DNA of 64,000 bases from Streptomyces sp. SAT1. GTDB lineage: Bacteria; Actinomycetota; Actinomycetes; Streptomycetales; Streptomycetaceae. Positions 53,233 to 61,767 of this stretch are shown here, piece by piece. Position numbers and translations under genes: made by a program. The notes under the pieces are model-generated. The model was not told the origin of the DNA. It did not search any database and saw only the letters and a list, made by a program, of their open reading frames with translations. The stretch lies in NCBI RefSeq assembly GCF_001654495.1, contig NZ_CP015849.1, forward strand, positions 2,556,501 to 2,620,500, written 5' to 3'. Position 1 is the stretch's first letter. Every line of letters starts with the position of its first letter.

Positions 53233-54387
53233 TCAGGCGGCCAGGGCGTGCCCGGGGTGCAGGACGACCTTGGTGTAGCCCTCGACGCGCTGGTCGAACT
53301 TCTCGTACGCCTGCGGTGCCTGGTCCAGGGGCAGCTCGTGCGAGACGACGAAGCTGGGCCTGGCCCGCCCGGCGATGATCAGGTCGCGGAGCTGGCGGTT
53401 GTACTGCTTGACGTTGCACTGGCCGGTGCCCATCCGCTGCCCCTTCTCGAACATCTTGCCGATGGAGACCAGCAGCTGGCCGTGCTTGGCGTGCTCGTCG
53501 GGCCCGCCCGGGTCGGAGGGGACGTACAGGCCCGGTATGCCGAGCATGCCGGTGGGCCGTACCGTCTCGACCAGGGTGTTCAGGACGACGGCGGGCTCTT
53601 CGTGGCCCACGTCCTTGTGCGACTGGGCCTGGTAGCCGACGGCGTCCACGCCCTTGTCGGTGCCCTCGCCGCCCGTCTGCTCCTTGATCTGCTCGGCCGG
53701 GTCGCCCCGGGTGAAGTCGATGGGGACGGCCCCGATCTCCTCCGCCTTGGCCAGCCGCTCGGGCACCCGGTCCACGGTGAACACCTTGGACGCGCCGCGC
53801 AGCAGCGCCGAGTAGGCGGCCATCAGGCCCACCGGCCCGGCGCCGAACACCGCCACCGACTCGCCCGGCGTGACCTGGGCGAGTTCGCAGCCGTGGTAGC
53901 CGGTCGGGAAGATGTCGGCGAGCAGCACGAAGTCGGTCTCGAACTCGTCGCCCGGCGGCAGCTTCAGACAGTTGAAGTCGGCGAAGGGCACCCGCAGGTG
54001 CTCGGCCTGGCCACCGGTGTAGGGGCCCATCGCGACATAGCCGTAGGCGCCGCCGGCGAAGCCCGGGTTGACCGTGAGGCAGAACCCGGTCTTTCCGGCG
54101 AGGCAGTTCTTGCAGAACCCGCACGCGACGTTGAACGGCATGACGACCCGGTCGCCCTCGGCCAGCGAGGTCACGCCGCTGCCGGTCTCCTCCACGACGC
54201 CCAGGTTCTCGTGGCCGAAGACGATGCCCGCCTTCGCGGCCGTGCGGCCCTCGTACATGTGCAGGTCGGATCCGCAGATCGCACTGGACGTGATGCGGAC
54301 GATCACGTCGTTGGGGTGCTGGATCCGGGGATCGTCGACGTCGCGCACCGCCACGTCGAAGGGCTTCTCGTAGACGACGGCTTTCAC
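53233..54387 (-). CDS. Zinc alcohol dehydrogenase, formaldehyde dehydrogenase-like
   Basis: 384 aa MDR enzyme. Catalytic zinc ligands in SSAICGSDLH (Cys38) and FGHEN; structural zinc cysteines in ACGFCKNCLAGKTGFC; NAD loop VFGAGPVGLMAAYSA near 175. The insert GGAYGYVAMGPYTGGQAEHLRVP and ADIFPTGYHGCE are characteristic of the glutathione-independent formaldehyde dehydrogenase group (PFDH). It oxidises an aldehyde with NAD, perhaps formaldehyde. Start ATG 54387; AGGTGACC upstream. Single gene. Confidence 0.88.
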   Translation of the reverse strand: MKAVVYEKPFDVAVRDVDDPRIQHPNDVIVRITSSAICGSDLHMYEGRTAAKAGIVFGHENLGVVEETGSGVTSLAEGDRVVMPFNVACGFCKNCLAGKTGFCLTVNPGFAGGAYGYVAMGPYTGGQAEHLRVPFADFNCLKLPPGDEFETDFVLLADIFPTGYHGCELAQVTPGESVAVFGAGPVGLMAAYSALLRGASKVFTVDRVPERLAKAEEIGAVPIDFTRGDPAEQIKEQTGGEGTDKGVDAVGYQAQSHKDVGHEEPAVVLNTLVETVRPTGMLGIPGLYVPSDPGGPDEHAKHGQLLVSIGKMFEKGQRMGTGQCNVKQYNRQLRDLIIAGRARPSFVVSHELPLDQAPQAYEKFDQRVEGYTKVVLHPGHALAA

Positions 54388-54620
54388 CTTCGGTCACCTC
54401 CGCGTCATCGCTCCATGACGGCGGCGACGGCGGCCCGCCTCAGGGGCGGGGCACGCGGGCAGGGCGCAGGAACACAGACGGGCGGGTGCCGCCGGTCCGT
54501 GTCTGCGCCGGACCCGGGCGTTCTCGCTGCACCGCCGGACACTTCCAGGTAACGCCTCGGCGCGGGCGGCCGCAAGCGCGCCCGCCCTTCTCACACCTTT
54601 CCGCCGGGTCCCCGCCGGCC

Positions 54621-55352
54621 TCACACCTGGACGATCGGTTCCCGGGTGAACAGCGCGCCCAGGTCGGGGGCGTTGACCCGGCGGTCGGTGAGCCGCAGCC
54701 CCTCCCAGACGGTCACCTGGTTCGCGGTGAGGACGGGCTTGCCGAGGTCCTTCTCCAGGGCCATGAGGTGGGAGGCGGTGTGCAGGGCGGTGTCCGGCAG
54801 GAGCACCGCCTCGGCCCGCGCGGTGTCGGCGGCGCGGGCCAGGGCGAGGACCTCCGGCTCGCCCCAGGCCGCCGCCTCGGCGGCCGAGCGGCAGCCGGCG
54901 CTGTGCGCGGCGGCCACCTCGACACCGCCCGCGCGCAGGAAGTCGGCGAAGCGGGCGGTCACCTCGTCCGGGTAGGTGGCGGCGACGGCGACGCGCCGTA
55001 CGCCGATCTCGTGCACCGCGTGCACGAAGCCGAAGGAGGTGGCGGAGGCGGGCATGCCGATCGCCTGTGCCAGGGCGCGCACCTGCTGGTGGGCGCCGTC
55101 CCAGCCGGCGGTGAAGCCGCCGCCGCTACCGGCCCACACCGCCGCCTCGGCGCCGGACAGCCGCAGTTCCTCCGCGCCGCGCGTCAGCTCCTCGACGGGC
55201 CGGGCGGCGCGTGGCACGTCCGTCCGGTAGGCGTCCTCGTCCTTCGGGGTGTGGACGAGGTCGACCCGGATGTCGCTGCCCAGGAGCTGTTCGATGCGCG
55301 GATAGTCGTCCTCGGCGAAGTGGCCCGGGTAGAGGACTCCGAGTGCGGTCAT
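54621..55352 (-). CDS. eutA: EutA-like maleate isomerase/Asp-Glu racemase family protein
   Basis: 243 aa, two Rossmann-like halves. AVWAGSGGGFTAGWDG near 95 lies where the family has its first catalytic position (often Cys, Ser here), and VLLPDTALHTASHL near 195 is the second. Divergent from the ehuBCDA transporter genes (163-bp gap), the place of EutA in ectoine utilisation clusters. The eutBCDE degradation genes are not in the window. AAAGG precedes ATG 55352. Symbol given by context; the enzymatic role of EutA is itself poorly defined. Confidence 0.72.
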   Translation of the reverse strand: MTALGVLYPGHFAEDDYPRIEQLLGSDIRVDLVHTPKDEDAYRTDVPRAARPVEELTRGAEELRLSGAEAAVWAGSGGGFTAGWDGAHQQVRALAQAIGMPASATSFGFVHAVHEIGVRRVAVAATYPDEVTARFADFLRAGGVEVAAAHSAGCRSAAEAAAWGEPEVLALARAADTARAEAVLLPDTALHTASHLMALEKDLGKPVLTANQVTVWEGLRLTDRRVNAPDLGALFTREPIVQV

Positions 55353-55515
55353 GACCAGCCTTTCTGCTGCGTTCGTGGGCGTCGTCGGCCCTGCCGGGGC
55401 CCGCGTCCGGTGCCGTTGCCCGGTCGTGGCCCCGCCACGGTCGCCTCTCCGGGTACCCAGGAGGGGCCGCGTTTTCCTTCGCATAAGTTCTCCGGCTCTG
55501 GGTAGCGGCGCGCTC

Positions 55516-56430
55516 ATGGCTCCACCACATGGACTTGGAAGAGGCAGACGGACGCCCGCGCGGCCCAGCCGCCGGTCGCTGCTCGCGGGGGTCGCGGCGG
55601 CCGGTGCGCTGGGGGCGGCGGGGTGCAGTCGCGTGGCGACGGCGTCCGCGGACGGCGGCGGTGACCTCCTGGACCGGCTCAGGGCCCAGGGGGTCGTCCG
55701 GCTCGGTATCGCGGGCGAGATCCCGTTCGGATACATCGGCAAGGACGGGAAGGTGACGGGCGAGGCGCCCGAACTGGCGAAGGTGATCTTCAAGCGGCTG
55801 GGGGTGGACCGGGTGCAGCCCGTGCCCACCGAGTTCGGCTCGCTCATACCCGGGCTGAACTCCCAGCAGTTCGACGTCGTGGCCGCCGGGATGTACATCA
55901 ACGCCGACCGGTGCGAGCAGGTGCTCTTCGCCGACCCCGACTACCAGATGCTCGACTCCTTCATCGTCCGCAAGGGCAACCCGAAGGGGCTGCACGACTA
56001 CAGGGACGTGGTGGCCAAGAAGGCGAAGTTCGCCACCGGCACCGGCTACGCGGAGATCCAGTACGCGGTGGAGGCCGGGTACAAGGAGAGCGACATCCTG
56101 ATCGTGCCGGACCAGGTGGCCGGGCTGAACGCCGTGGAGGCGGGCCGCGTCGACGTCTTCGCGGGGACGGCGCTGACCACCCGCGCGGTGGTGAAGAAGT
56201 CCGCCAAGGCGGAGGCCACCGAGGCGTTCGCGCCGCTGGTGAAGGGCAAGCCCCATGTGGACGGCGGCGGTTTCGCCTTCCGGCCGACCGAGACGAAGCT
56301 GCGCGACGCCTTCAACACCGAGCTGCACAAGCTGAAGAAGAGCGGCGAACTCTTCCGCGTCCTGCGGCCCTTCGGGTTCTCGAAGGACGAGATGACGGAG
56401 CTGACCGCGAAGGAGCTGTGCGCCGGATGA
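55516..56430 (+). CDS. ehuB: Ectoine/hydroxyectoine ABC substrate-binding lipoprotein
   Basis: 304 aa. Tat-type lipoprotein signal RRSLLAGVAAAGALGAAGC (Cys about residue 37). The mature part is a solute-binding protein family 3: VVRLGIAGEIPFGYIGKDGKVTGEAPELAKVIFKRLGV split by FGSLIPGLNSQQFDVVAAGMYI, closely resembling EhuB. It captures ectoines for use as osmoprotectant or nutrient. First gene of a four-gene operon with overlapping starts (ATGA at 56427). ATG 55516 is chosen because it starts the signal peptide. Confidence 0.88.
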   Translation: MAPPHGLGRGRRTPARPSRRSLLAGVAAAGALGAAGCSRVATASADGGGDLLDRLRAQGVVRLGIAGEIPFGYIGKDGKVTGEAPELAKVIFKRLGVDRVQPVPTEFGSLIPGLNSQQFDVVAAGMYINADRCEQVLFADPDYQMLDSFIVRKGNPKGLHDYRDVVAKKAKFATGTGYAEIQYAVEAGYKESDILIVPDQVAGLNAVEAGRVDVFAGTALTTRAVVKKSAKAEATEAFAPLVKGKPHVDGGGFAFRPTETKLRDAFNTELHKLKKSGELFRVLRPFGFSKDEMTELTAKELCAG

Positions 56431-57140
56431 CGACGGGACTGTGGGAACTCGTACTCCAAGGCGTGTGGATCACGGTCCAGCTGCTCGTCCTCAGCGCGCT
56501 GCTGGCCGGTGCCGTCTCCTTCGTGGTCGGTATCGCCCGCACCCACCGGCTGTGGATCGTCCGCTTCCTGGCGGGCTTCTACACCGAGGTGTTCCGCGGG
56601 ACCTCCGCGCTGGTGATGATCTTCTGGGTGTTCTTCGTGCTGCCGCCCGCCTTCGGCTGGCAGCTGGTGCCGCTGTGGGCGGGCACGCTGGCGCTCGGGC
56701 TGACGTACGGCGCGTACGGCGCCGAGATCGTGCGCGGCGCGCTGACCGCGGTGGAACCGGCGCAGCGCGAGGGCGGGATCGCGCTCAGCTTCACGCCCTG
56801 GCAGCGGATGCGGCTGATCCTGCTGCCGCAGGCGGTGCCGGAGATGATCCCGCCCTTCAGCAACCTGCTGGTCGAACTGCTCAAGGGCACCGCGCTGGTG
56901 TCGGTCATGGGCATGGGCGACCTGGCGTTCAGCGGCAACCTGGTGCGGCTCGCGCTCCAGGAGAGCGCGCACATCTACACGTACGTCCTGCTCATCTACT
57001 TCGTGATCGCCTTCGCGCTCACCCGGCTGATGCGCGGTCTCGAGAAGCGGCTCAAGCGGGGCGTCGGCAAGGCGCCGGGCGGCGCGGCCGCCCGCTCGGC
57101 GCGGCCGGTGGGCACCTCGGTCGGGGGTGGTGCGGCGTGA
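56427..57140 (+). CDS. ehuC: Ectoine ABC transporter permease
   Basis: 237 aa. Polar amino acid-type permease (HisM family) with about five helices; the EAA-like loop is VEPAQREGGIALSFTPWQRMRLILLPQAV near 105-130. FRGTSALVMIFWVFFVLP is typical of EhuC. Coupled at both ends: ATGA with ehuB and GTGA with ehuD. The C-terminal 25 residues are Gly/Ala-rich and probably not folded. Confidence 0.88.
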   Translation: MTTGLWELVLQGVWITVQLLVLSALLAGAVSFVVGIARTHRLWIVRFLAGFYTEVFRGTSALVMIFWVFFVLPPAFGWQLVPLWAGTLALGLTYGAYGAEIVRGALTAVEPAQREGGIALSFTPWQRMRLILLPQAVPEMIPPFSNLLVELLKGTALVSVMGMGDLAFSGNLVRLALQESAHIYTYVLLIYFVIAFALTRLMRGLEKRLKRGVGKAPGGAAARSARPVGTSVGGGAA

Positions 57141-57787
57141 ACTGGGACTGGGGCGCCGTACGCGACTTCCTGCCGCACTTCTGGGACGGTCTGCTGGTCA
57201 CCCTCCAGGCACTGGTGCTGGGCTCGCTGATCTCCTTCGGGCTGGGCCTGGTGTGGGCGCTGCTGATGCGCGCGCCGACCCGGTGGGTGCGCTGGCCGGT
57301 CGGGGTGGTCACGGAGTTCGTCCGGGACACCCCGCTGCTGGTGCAGCTGTTCTTCCTCTTCTACGTGCTGCCCGAGTGGGGGCTGACGTTCTCCGCGCTG
57401 ACCACCGGTGTCTTCGCGATCGGACTGCACTACTCGACGTACACGATGCAGGTGTACCGCGCCGGCATCGAGGCGGTGCCCGCCGGCCAGTGGGAGGCCG
57501 CGACGGCGCTGAACCTGCCGCGGCGGCGGACCTGGACGGCGGTGATCCTGCCGCAGGCGATCCGCCGGGTGGTCCCGGCGCTCGGCAACTACGTCATCTC
57601 GATGCTCAAGGACACACCGCTGCTGATGGCGATCACGGTGCTGGAGATGCTCGGGCAGGCGCGCCTGTACTCGCAGCAGCACTTCCAGTTCACCGAGCCG
57701 CTGACCGTGATCGGTGTGGCCTTCATCCTCGTTTCCTATCTGGCCTCCCTCCTCCTGCGAGCACTGGAGCGACGTCTTGTCCGTTGA
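57137..57787 (+). CDS. ehuD: Ectoine ABC transporter permease
   Basis: 216 aa, GTG start overlapping the ehuC stop. HisM-family permease with REFVRDTPLLVQLFFLFYVLP-like segment (FVRDTPLLVQLFF), EAA loop EAVPAGQWEAATALNLPRRR and VISMLKDTPLLMAITVLEML. Heterodimer partner of EhuC. The next gene starts 8 bp before its stop. Confidence 0.9.
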   Translation: MNWDWGAVRDFLPHFWDGLLVTLQALVLGSLISFGLGLVWALLMRAPTRWVRWPVGVVTEFVRDTPLLVQLFFLFYVLPEWGLTFSALTTGVFAIGLHYSTYTMQVYRAGIEAVPAGQWEAATALNLPRRRTWTAVILPQAIRRVVPALGNYVISMLKDTPLLMAITVLEMLGQARLYSQQHFQFTEPLTVIGVAFILVSYLASLLLRALERRLVR

Positions 57788-58580
57788 CACCACGAAGAAC
57801 CCCGAGGACGCCGCCGGGCCCCGGCGGTCCGGCGGCGCGGCGGGCGGCGAACTGGTCCGCCTGGAGAACGTGACCAAGCGCTTCGGCGACCACACGGTCC
57901 TGGACGGGCTCGACTTCTCCGTCGCCGCCGGCCGGCACGTCACGCTGATCGGCCCCTCCGGCTCGGGCAAGACCACCATCCTGCGGCTGCTGATGACGCT
58001 GACCCGGCCGGACGAGGGCACCATCACGGTCGACGGCGAGCAGCTCTTCCCGGCGCCCGAGAAGCAGGTCCGGGAGATCCGCAAGAAGATCGGGATGGTC
58101 TTCCAGCACTTCAACCTGTTCCCGAACATGTCGGTGCTGCGGAACATCACCGAGGCCCCCGTCACCGTGCTCGGCATGAGCAGGGACGAGGCGGAGGTGC
58201 GCGCGCGGGAGCTGCTGGAGCTGGTGGGTCTCGCCGACAAGTGCGATGCCCGGCCGTCCCAGCTCTCCGGCGGGCAGCAGCAGCGGGTGGCCATCGCGCG
58301 GGCGCTGGCGATGCGCCCGCAGGTGCTGCTCCTGGACGAGGTGACCTCGGCGCTCGACCCGGAGCTGGTCGCGGGCGTGCTGGACGTGCTGCGGGACATC
58401 GCCCGCTCCACCGACATCACGATGCTCTGCGTGACCCACGAGATGGGCTTCGCCCGGGACATCTCCGACCAGGTGCTGATGTTCGACGCGGGACGGGTCG
58501 TGGAGTCCGGGCCACCGGAGCGGATCTTCGGGGACCCGGAGCAGGAGCGGACCCGGGAGTTCCTGAGCGCGGTGCTGTGA
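57777..58580 (+). CDS. ehuA: Ectoine ABC transporter ATPase
   Basis: 267 aa from TTG 57777, with GGAG 6 bp before it inside ehuD; no ATG or GTG is nearby in frame. Walker A GPSGSGKTT, Q-loop MVFQHFNLFPNM, signature LSGGQQQR, Walker B VLLLDEVTSALDPE, His switch VTHEMGF: all intact. It powers uptake through EhuC/EhuD. The TTG start and the last position in the operon may lower its yield. A GCCGCCCG/CGGGCGG hairpin follows the stop. Confidence 0.9.
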   Translation: MSVDTTKNPEDAAGPRRSGGAAGGELVRLENVTKRFGDHTVLDGLDFSVAAGRHVTLIGPSGSGKTTILRLLMTLTRPDEGTITVDGEQLFPAPEKQVREIRKKIGMVFQHFNLFPNMSVLRNITEAPVTVLGMSRDEAEVRARELLELVGLADKCDARPSQLSGGQQQRVAIARALAMRPQVLLLDEVTSALDPELVAGVLDVLRDIARSTDITMLCVTHEMGFARDISDQVLMFDAGRVVESGPPERIFGDPEQERTREFLSAVL

Positions 58581-58713
58581 GCCGCCCGCGCGGGCGGGGC
58601 CGGTGCGCGCACCGCCCCTGCTCCGCCCGCCGCGCGGGTGGTCACGAGCACCCCTCGGGACCGGGTAGTATTTTCTTCGTCGCCGAACGCGGGAAGCGGA
58701 CGGCGGGAGTCAT

Positions 58714-58787
58714 GCGCCGCTAGCTCAGTTGGTTAGAGCAGCTGACTCTTAATCAGCGGGTCCGGGGTTCGAGTCCCTGGCGGCGCA
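58714..58787 (+). tRNA. tRNA-Lys (CTT), copy 2
   Basis: Identical to copy 1 over 74 nt. TAGTAT -10-like hexamer near 58668. GGTCACGAGCACC upstream (about 58640-58652) is nearly repeated before copy 3, so it may be part of the promoter. Confidence 0.97.
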
Positions 58788-58791
58788 CCGA

Positions 58792-58838
58792 CGGTGGGGC
58801 CGGTCCATGAGTCCATGGACCGGCCTCACCGCTTTTTC
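58792..58838 (+). terminator. tRNA-Lys copy 2 terminator
   Basis: 18-bp stem (58792-58809 with 58814-58831, one G-U), 4-nt loop, then CTTTTTC. Confidence 0.9.
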
Positions 58839-58891
58839 ACCGTCCTCGCCTCTCACCGTCCTCGCTTTTTCGCTTTTCTCCGCGCGTCGCT

Positions 58892-59344
58892 TCACGGCAG
58901 CACGTCGCCTGCCACCGCGAAAGCGAGATGGGCGACGCCCATGAAGGCGAGGCACACGGCGGCGAACACCCCGAGGAAGGCGCAGAGGCAGCCCTGCTCC
59001 GCCAGGAGCCTGCCGGACGCCGGGGCATGGGCCGTGGCCCGCTCCGGACGCCCGGCCGGGTAGCGCACGGTGACGATGTCGCCCTCGACGGTCGTCAGCG
59101 GTCCCCCGCGCTCGGTGAACCGCACGACACGGCCCTCGGGCGTGCTGAACTCGTACACGTGGTGCGGGGCGGCGGACGTCTGCCCGCCGCCGGACGCGAG
59201 GTGCACCCGCAGGCAGCGGGCCTCGGCGGTCGGCCCGCCGCGCCAGGCGCGGCGTATCTCACCGGCGCGTCTCGTGACCATGACCAGTGCGCAGAGCGCG
59301 CCGCAGGCCATGAGTCCCGGGACGACATAGAACAGCGTTTCCAT
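58892..59344 (-). CDS. DUF3592-like two-helix membrane protein
   Basis: 150 aa. N-terminal helix (METLFYVVPGLMACGALCALVMV), a 90-residue extracytoplasmic or cytosolic beta domain (VYEFSTPEGRVVRFTE, DIVTVRYPAGRPERA) and a C-terminal helix (FLGVFAAVCLAFMGVAHLAFAVAG). This layout is DUF3592. Function unknown. GGGGGG lies 6 bp before ATG 59344. Confidence 0.75.
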   Translation of the reverse strand: METLFYVVPGLMACGALCALVMVTRRAGEIRRAWRGGPTAEARCLRVHLASGGGQTSAAPHHVYEFSTPEGRVVRFTERGGPLTTVEGDIVTVRYPAGRPERATAHAPASGRLLAEQGCLCAFLGVFAAVCLAFMGVAHLAFAVAGDVLP

Positions 59345-59455
59345 CGGACCCCCCGTACGCCGTGACCGGCCGGCGTGGAGGGAGGCTACCCGCACCGGCC
59401 GCGCCCTTTGCTCAGGAGAAGCTCTGAACCGCGCGGCCGGCGCCGGGTGTCCGGG

Positions 59456-60061
59456 TCAGAAGGTGACGTCGGAGCAGGCGTAGAACGCGTTGCCGGTGTC
59501 CGCGATCGTCCAGACGGCGAGGATCACGTGGTGGCCGCTCAGACCGGTGGGCAGGGTGCCGCTGTGGCTGAGGGTGGCCGGGGGCTGCTTGCCGCCGTAG
59601 GGGATCGTGAGGAACGGCGTGGTGTTGAGGTCGCTCCTGCTCAGGGCGTGGTCCTGGTTCCAGCCCTGCTTGGTGGCGTAGTACTTGAAGTCGGTCGTGG
59701 CGTGCCGTGCCTCGAACTGCCAGCGGAAGGTGTAGCTCTGGCCGCCGGTCACCTTGGTGGTGGGCCAGTCCGCACCCTTGGGGGTCCGGGCGCCGTCGAG
59801 CTGCCCGAACCGGTCCAGGCCGCCCGAGCACAGGTGCCCGTCGGCCGGTCCGCCCGCCGGGAAGCCCTTGGGCCCCTCGACGCTCTGCGGCTCCCACTGG
59901 ATCTCGCCGCAGCCGCGCACCGTGCCGTCGGCACAGAGCAGCTGCCTGCTGATGGGGAGGTCGGTGTAGCCGTGGCTGCTGGCACCGCCGGTGGAGAGCG
60001 CGAGAGCACCGGTGGTGGCGAGGCCCAGCACGGCCGCGTACAACTTGGCCTTGGTCCGCAT
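59456..60061 (-). CDS. chb: AA10 lytic polysaccharide monooxygenase / chitin-binding protein
   Basis: 201 aa. The signal peptide ends SS and the mature chain begins with His30, which with His120 (EARHATTD) forms the copper histidine brace; the GNAFYACSDV end has the axial Phe. Single domain of the CHB1/CBP21 size. It oxidatively cleaves or binds crystalline chitin and helps the GH18 chitinase. A perfect DasR core stands 58 bp upstream. Start ATG 60061. Confidence 0.93.
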   Translation of the reverse strand: MRTKAKLYAAVLGLATTGALALSTGGASSHGYTDLPISRQLLCADGTVRGCGEIQWEPQSVEGPKGFPAGGPADGHLCSGGLDRFGQLDGARTPKGADWPTTKVTGGQSYTFRWQFEARHATTDFKYYATKQGWNQDHALSRSDLNTTPFLTIPYGGKQPPATLSHSGTLPTGLSGHHVILAVWTIADTGNAFYACSDVTF

Positions 60062-60119
60062 GGAGTCGCTCCTGGTGAACGTGTGGGGAGGTTCGCTGAG
60101 CTGAACTGTGCTGGTGTGC

Positions 60120-60131
60120 TGGTCTAGACCA
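60120..60131. promoter_or_regulatory. DasR dre site before LPMO gene
   Basis: TGGTCTAGACCA, perfect 12-bp palindrome and core of the dre consensus. DasR binding is relieved by glucosamine-6-phosphate, made from imported GlcNAc. Confidence 0.9.
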
Positions 60132-60171
60132 AGTCCAGATTATGGCCGCCACTTGAACATGTCCATACCAA

Positions 60172-61323
60172 TCACGGGATGGTTTCCCGCCGTCCCGCGC
60201 AGAACGCCACCGTCAGATCCCGCACCAGCACCTTGCGCTCCCCGGCGTCCAGATCGACCAGTCCCCGCATGGTCAGCCGGGTCACCGTGTCCTCGACCGA
60301 GTCCACCACCGAGGTCAGCGCACCGGCCCGGTCGCGGGCGTCCAGCGCGGCCACGCTGCGCCGGTGCATGGCCCCGGCGACCTCCGGGTCGTACTCGACC
60401 CGGGCCGGGCGGACCGAGAACACCTCGATCCCGACCGGCTCCGCCTCCCGCGCCACCAGCCGGGTCAGCGCCTCCCCGGCCGCCTCCGCCGTCTGGCGCG
60501 CGCCGCCCGCCGCGCGCACCGTCACCCGCGCCAGCGCGGCCTCCACACAGTCCCGCAGATACCCCTCGTGGTCGTCGACGCCGAGCGCGGCCCGTGCGGT
60601 GTCCCGCACCCGCCAGACCACGAGGACCGCCACCCGCAGCGCGACCCCGTCCGCGTCGGCGGCCGGAAGCGGTTCGCTGCGCCAGTGCCGCAGCCGTACG
60701 TCGACCCGGCGGCGCGGCACCAGCGGGTTGACCCACAGCAGCCCGCCGCGCCGGACGGTCCCCCGGTAGCGGCCGAACCGCTGGAGCACCCAGGCCCGCC
60801 CGGTCCGCCCCCGGGCCAGCCCGCCGAAGCCGAGCAGCCCGAGCGCCCCGGCCCCGGCGTACGCGGCCCACTGCGGCAGGCCGAGACCCGCCCCCGTGAC
60901 CGACGGCAGCCGCAGCACCTCCACCGCGAGCGGCGGCAGCACCCCCGCCCACCAGGAGGTGAGCACACAGCCCACCGCCCCGCAGGCACCGGCCAGGACA
61001 CCGGCCGCGCCGGGCAGCGTCCGGGCCGGCCGCTCCACCAGGGCGGGGTCCACCCCGGGCGCCGGGCGGGCCGGCGCGGGCACCCGGCGGCGCGGGCGCG
61101 ACGGCTCGTCCGGGCCGCCCCGCCTGCTGCCCACCACGGCGGGCCGGACGGGGGCCGCCGGTGCCGCGGGCGAGGACCGCGCGGGCGCGGGGGCCGGGCC
61201 GGCCTCGTCGCGGAAGAGCAGGTGGACCGGGATCTCGGTGGTCGCCTCGTTCTGGATGAGCCGAGGGAAGGAACGATTCGGCAGGTCGGCCGGGAGCTCC
61301 ATGCGATCCACGTCACACTCCAT
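60172..61323 (-). CDS. SPFH/Band 7-domain membrane protein
   Basis: 383 aa. A polar Pro/Ala/Arg-rich N-terminus (to about 125), two hydrophobic segments (AGVLAGACGAVGCVLTSWWAGVLPPLAV and LPQWAAYAGAGALGLLGFGGLA), then a Band 7 domain (GRAWVLQRFGRYRGTVRRGGLLWVNPLVPRRRVDVR; EAEPVGIEVFSVRPARVEYDPEVAGAMHRR). SPFH proteins form membrane microdomain scaffolds. Start ATG 61323 (MECDVDRMELP); ATG 61302 is an alternative and a frame to 61383 is open. Minus strand, back to back with tRNA-Lys copy 3. Confidence 0.82.
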   Translation of the reverse strand: MECDVDRMELPADLPNRSFPRLIQNEATTEIPVHLLFRDEAGPAPAPARSSPAAPAAPVRPAVVGSRRGGPDEPSRPRRRVPAPARPAPGVDPALVERPARTLPGAAGVLAGACGAVGCVLTSWWAGVLPPLAVEVLRLPSVTGAGLGLPQWAAYAGAGALGLLGFGGLARGRTGRAWVLQRFGRYRGTVRRGGLLWVNPLVPRRRVDVRLRHWRSEPLPAADADGVALRVAVLVVWRVRDTARAALGVDDHEGYLRDCVEAALARVTVRAAGGARQTAEAAGEALTRLVAREAEPVGIEVFSVRPARVEYDPEVAGAMHRRSVAALDARDRAGALTSVVDSVEDTVTRLTMRGLVDLDAGERKVLVRDLTVAFCAGRRETIP

Positions 61324-61491
61324 ACGGACTTGTCCGGATCTATGCACGATGATCAGTGCCACAATCAGCCCAAAAATACGCATGTCTGACGGTCTGAATG
61401 ACGCGAAGGGGCCTCTCCCGGCGCTCCCCCCACCCCCGGGCGGTGGTCACAGGCACCTCACTGCTTCCTGTAAAGTTCTCCACGTCAGCAG

Positions 61492-61565
61492 GCGCCGCTA
61501 GCTCAGTTGGTTAGAGCAGCTGACTCTTAATCAGCGGGTCCGGGGTTCGAGTCCCTGGCGGCGCA
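61492..61565 (+). tRNA. tRNA-Lys (CTT), copy 3
   Basis: Identical to copies 1 and 2. TAAAGT -10-like hexamer near 61471. The 17 bp ACGTCAGCAGGCGCCGC running into the gene are the same as at copy 1. It borders the island ending at the broken tRNA at 63653. Confidence 0.97.
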
Positions 61566-61569
61566 CGAT

Positions 61570-61625
61570 GACGATGGCGGGTCTTGTCCACAGAAAGCGT
61601 GGACAAGACCCGCCATCGTCGTTTT
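61570..61625 (+). terminator. tRNA-Lys copy 3 terminator
   Basis: 22-bp perfect stem (61570-61591 with 61599-61620), 7-nt loop, followed by GTTTTT: a textbook intrinsic terminator. Confidence 0.95.
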
Positions 61626-61672
61626 TGCACGGCTGCGCCGCGCGCGGTGGGGGCCCCGCCACCCACACCCCC

Positions 61673-61730
61673 GACACCGGAAGGCCCCTCGGGCGAGCGA
61701 GGGGCCTTCCGCGTTCCTCGGTCACCACCC
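61673..61730. repeat. Direct repeat flanking the tRNA-Lys island, left copy
   Basis: 58 bp beginning GACACCGGAAGGCCCC. It contains a 13-bp terminator stem (61679-61691 with 61698-61710). It matches 63686-63743 with about three differences. Confidence 0.88.
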
Positions 61731-61767
61731 CCGCCCCTGGCTGATCTTGTTCGTGCGTGTGGACGGC

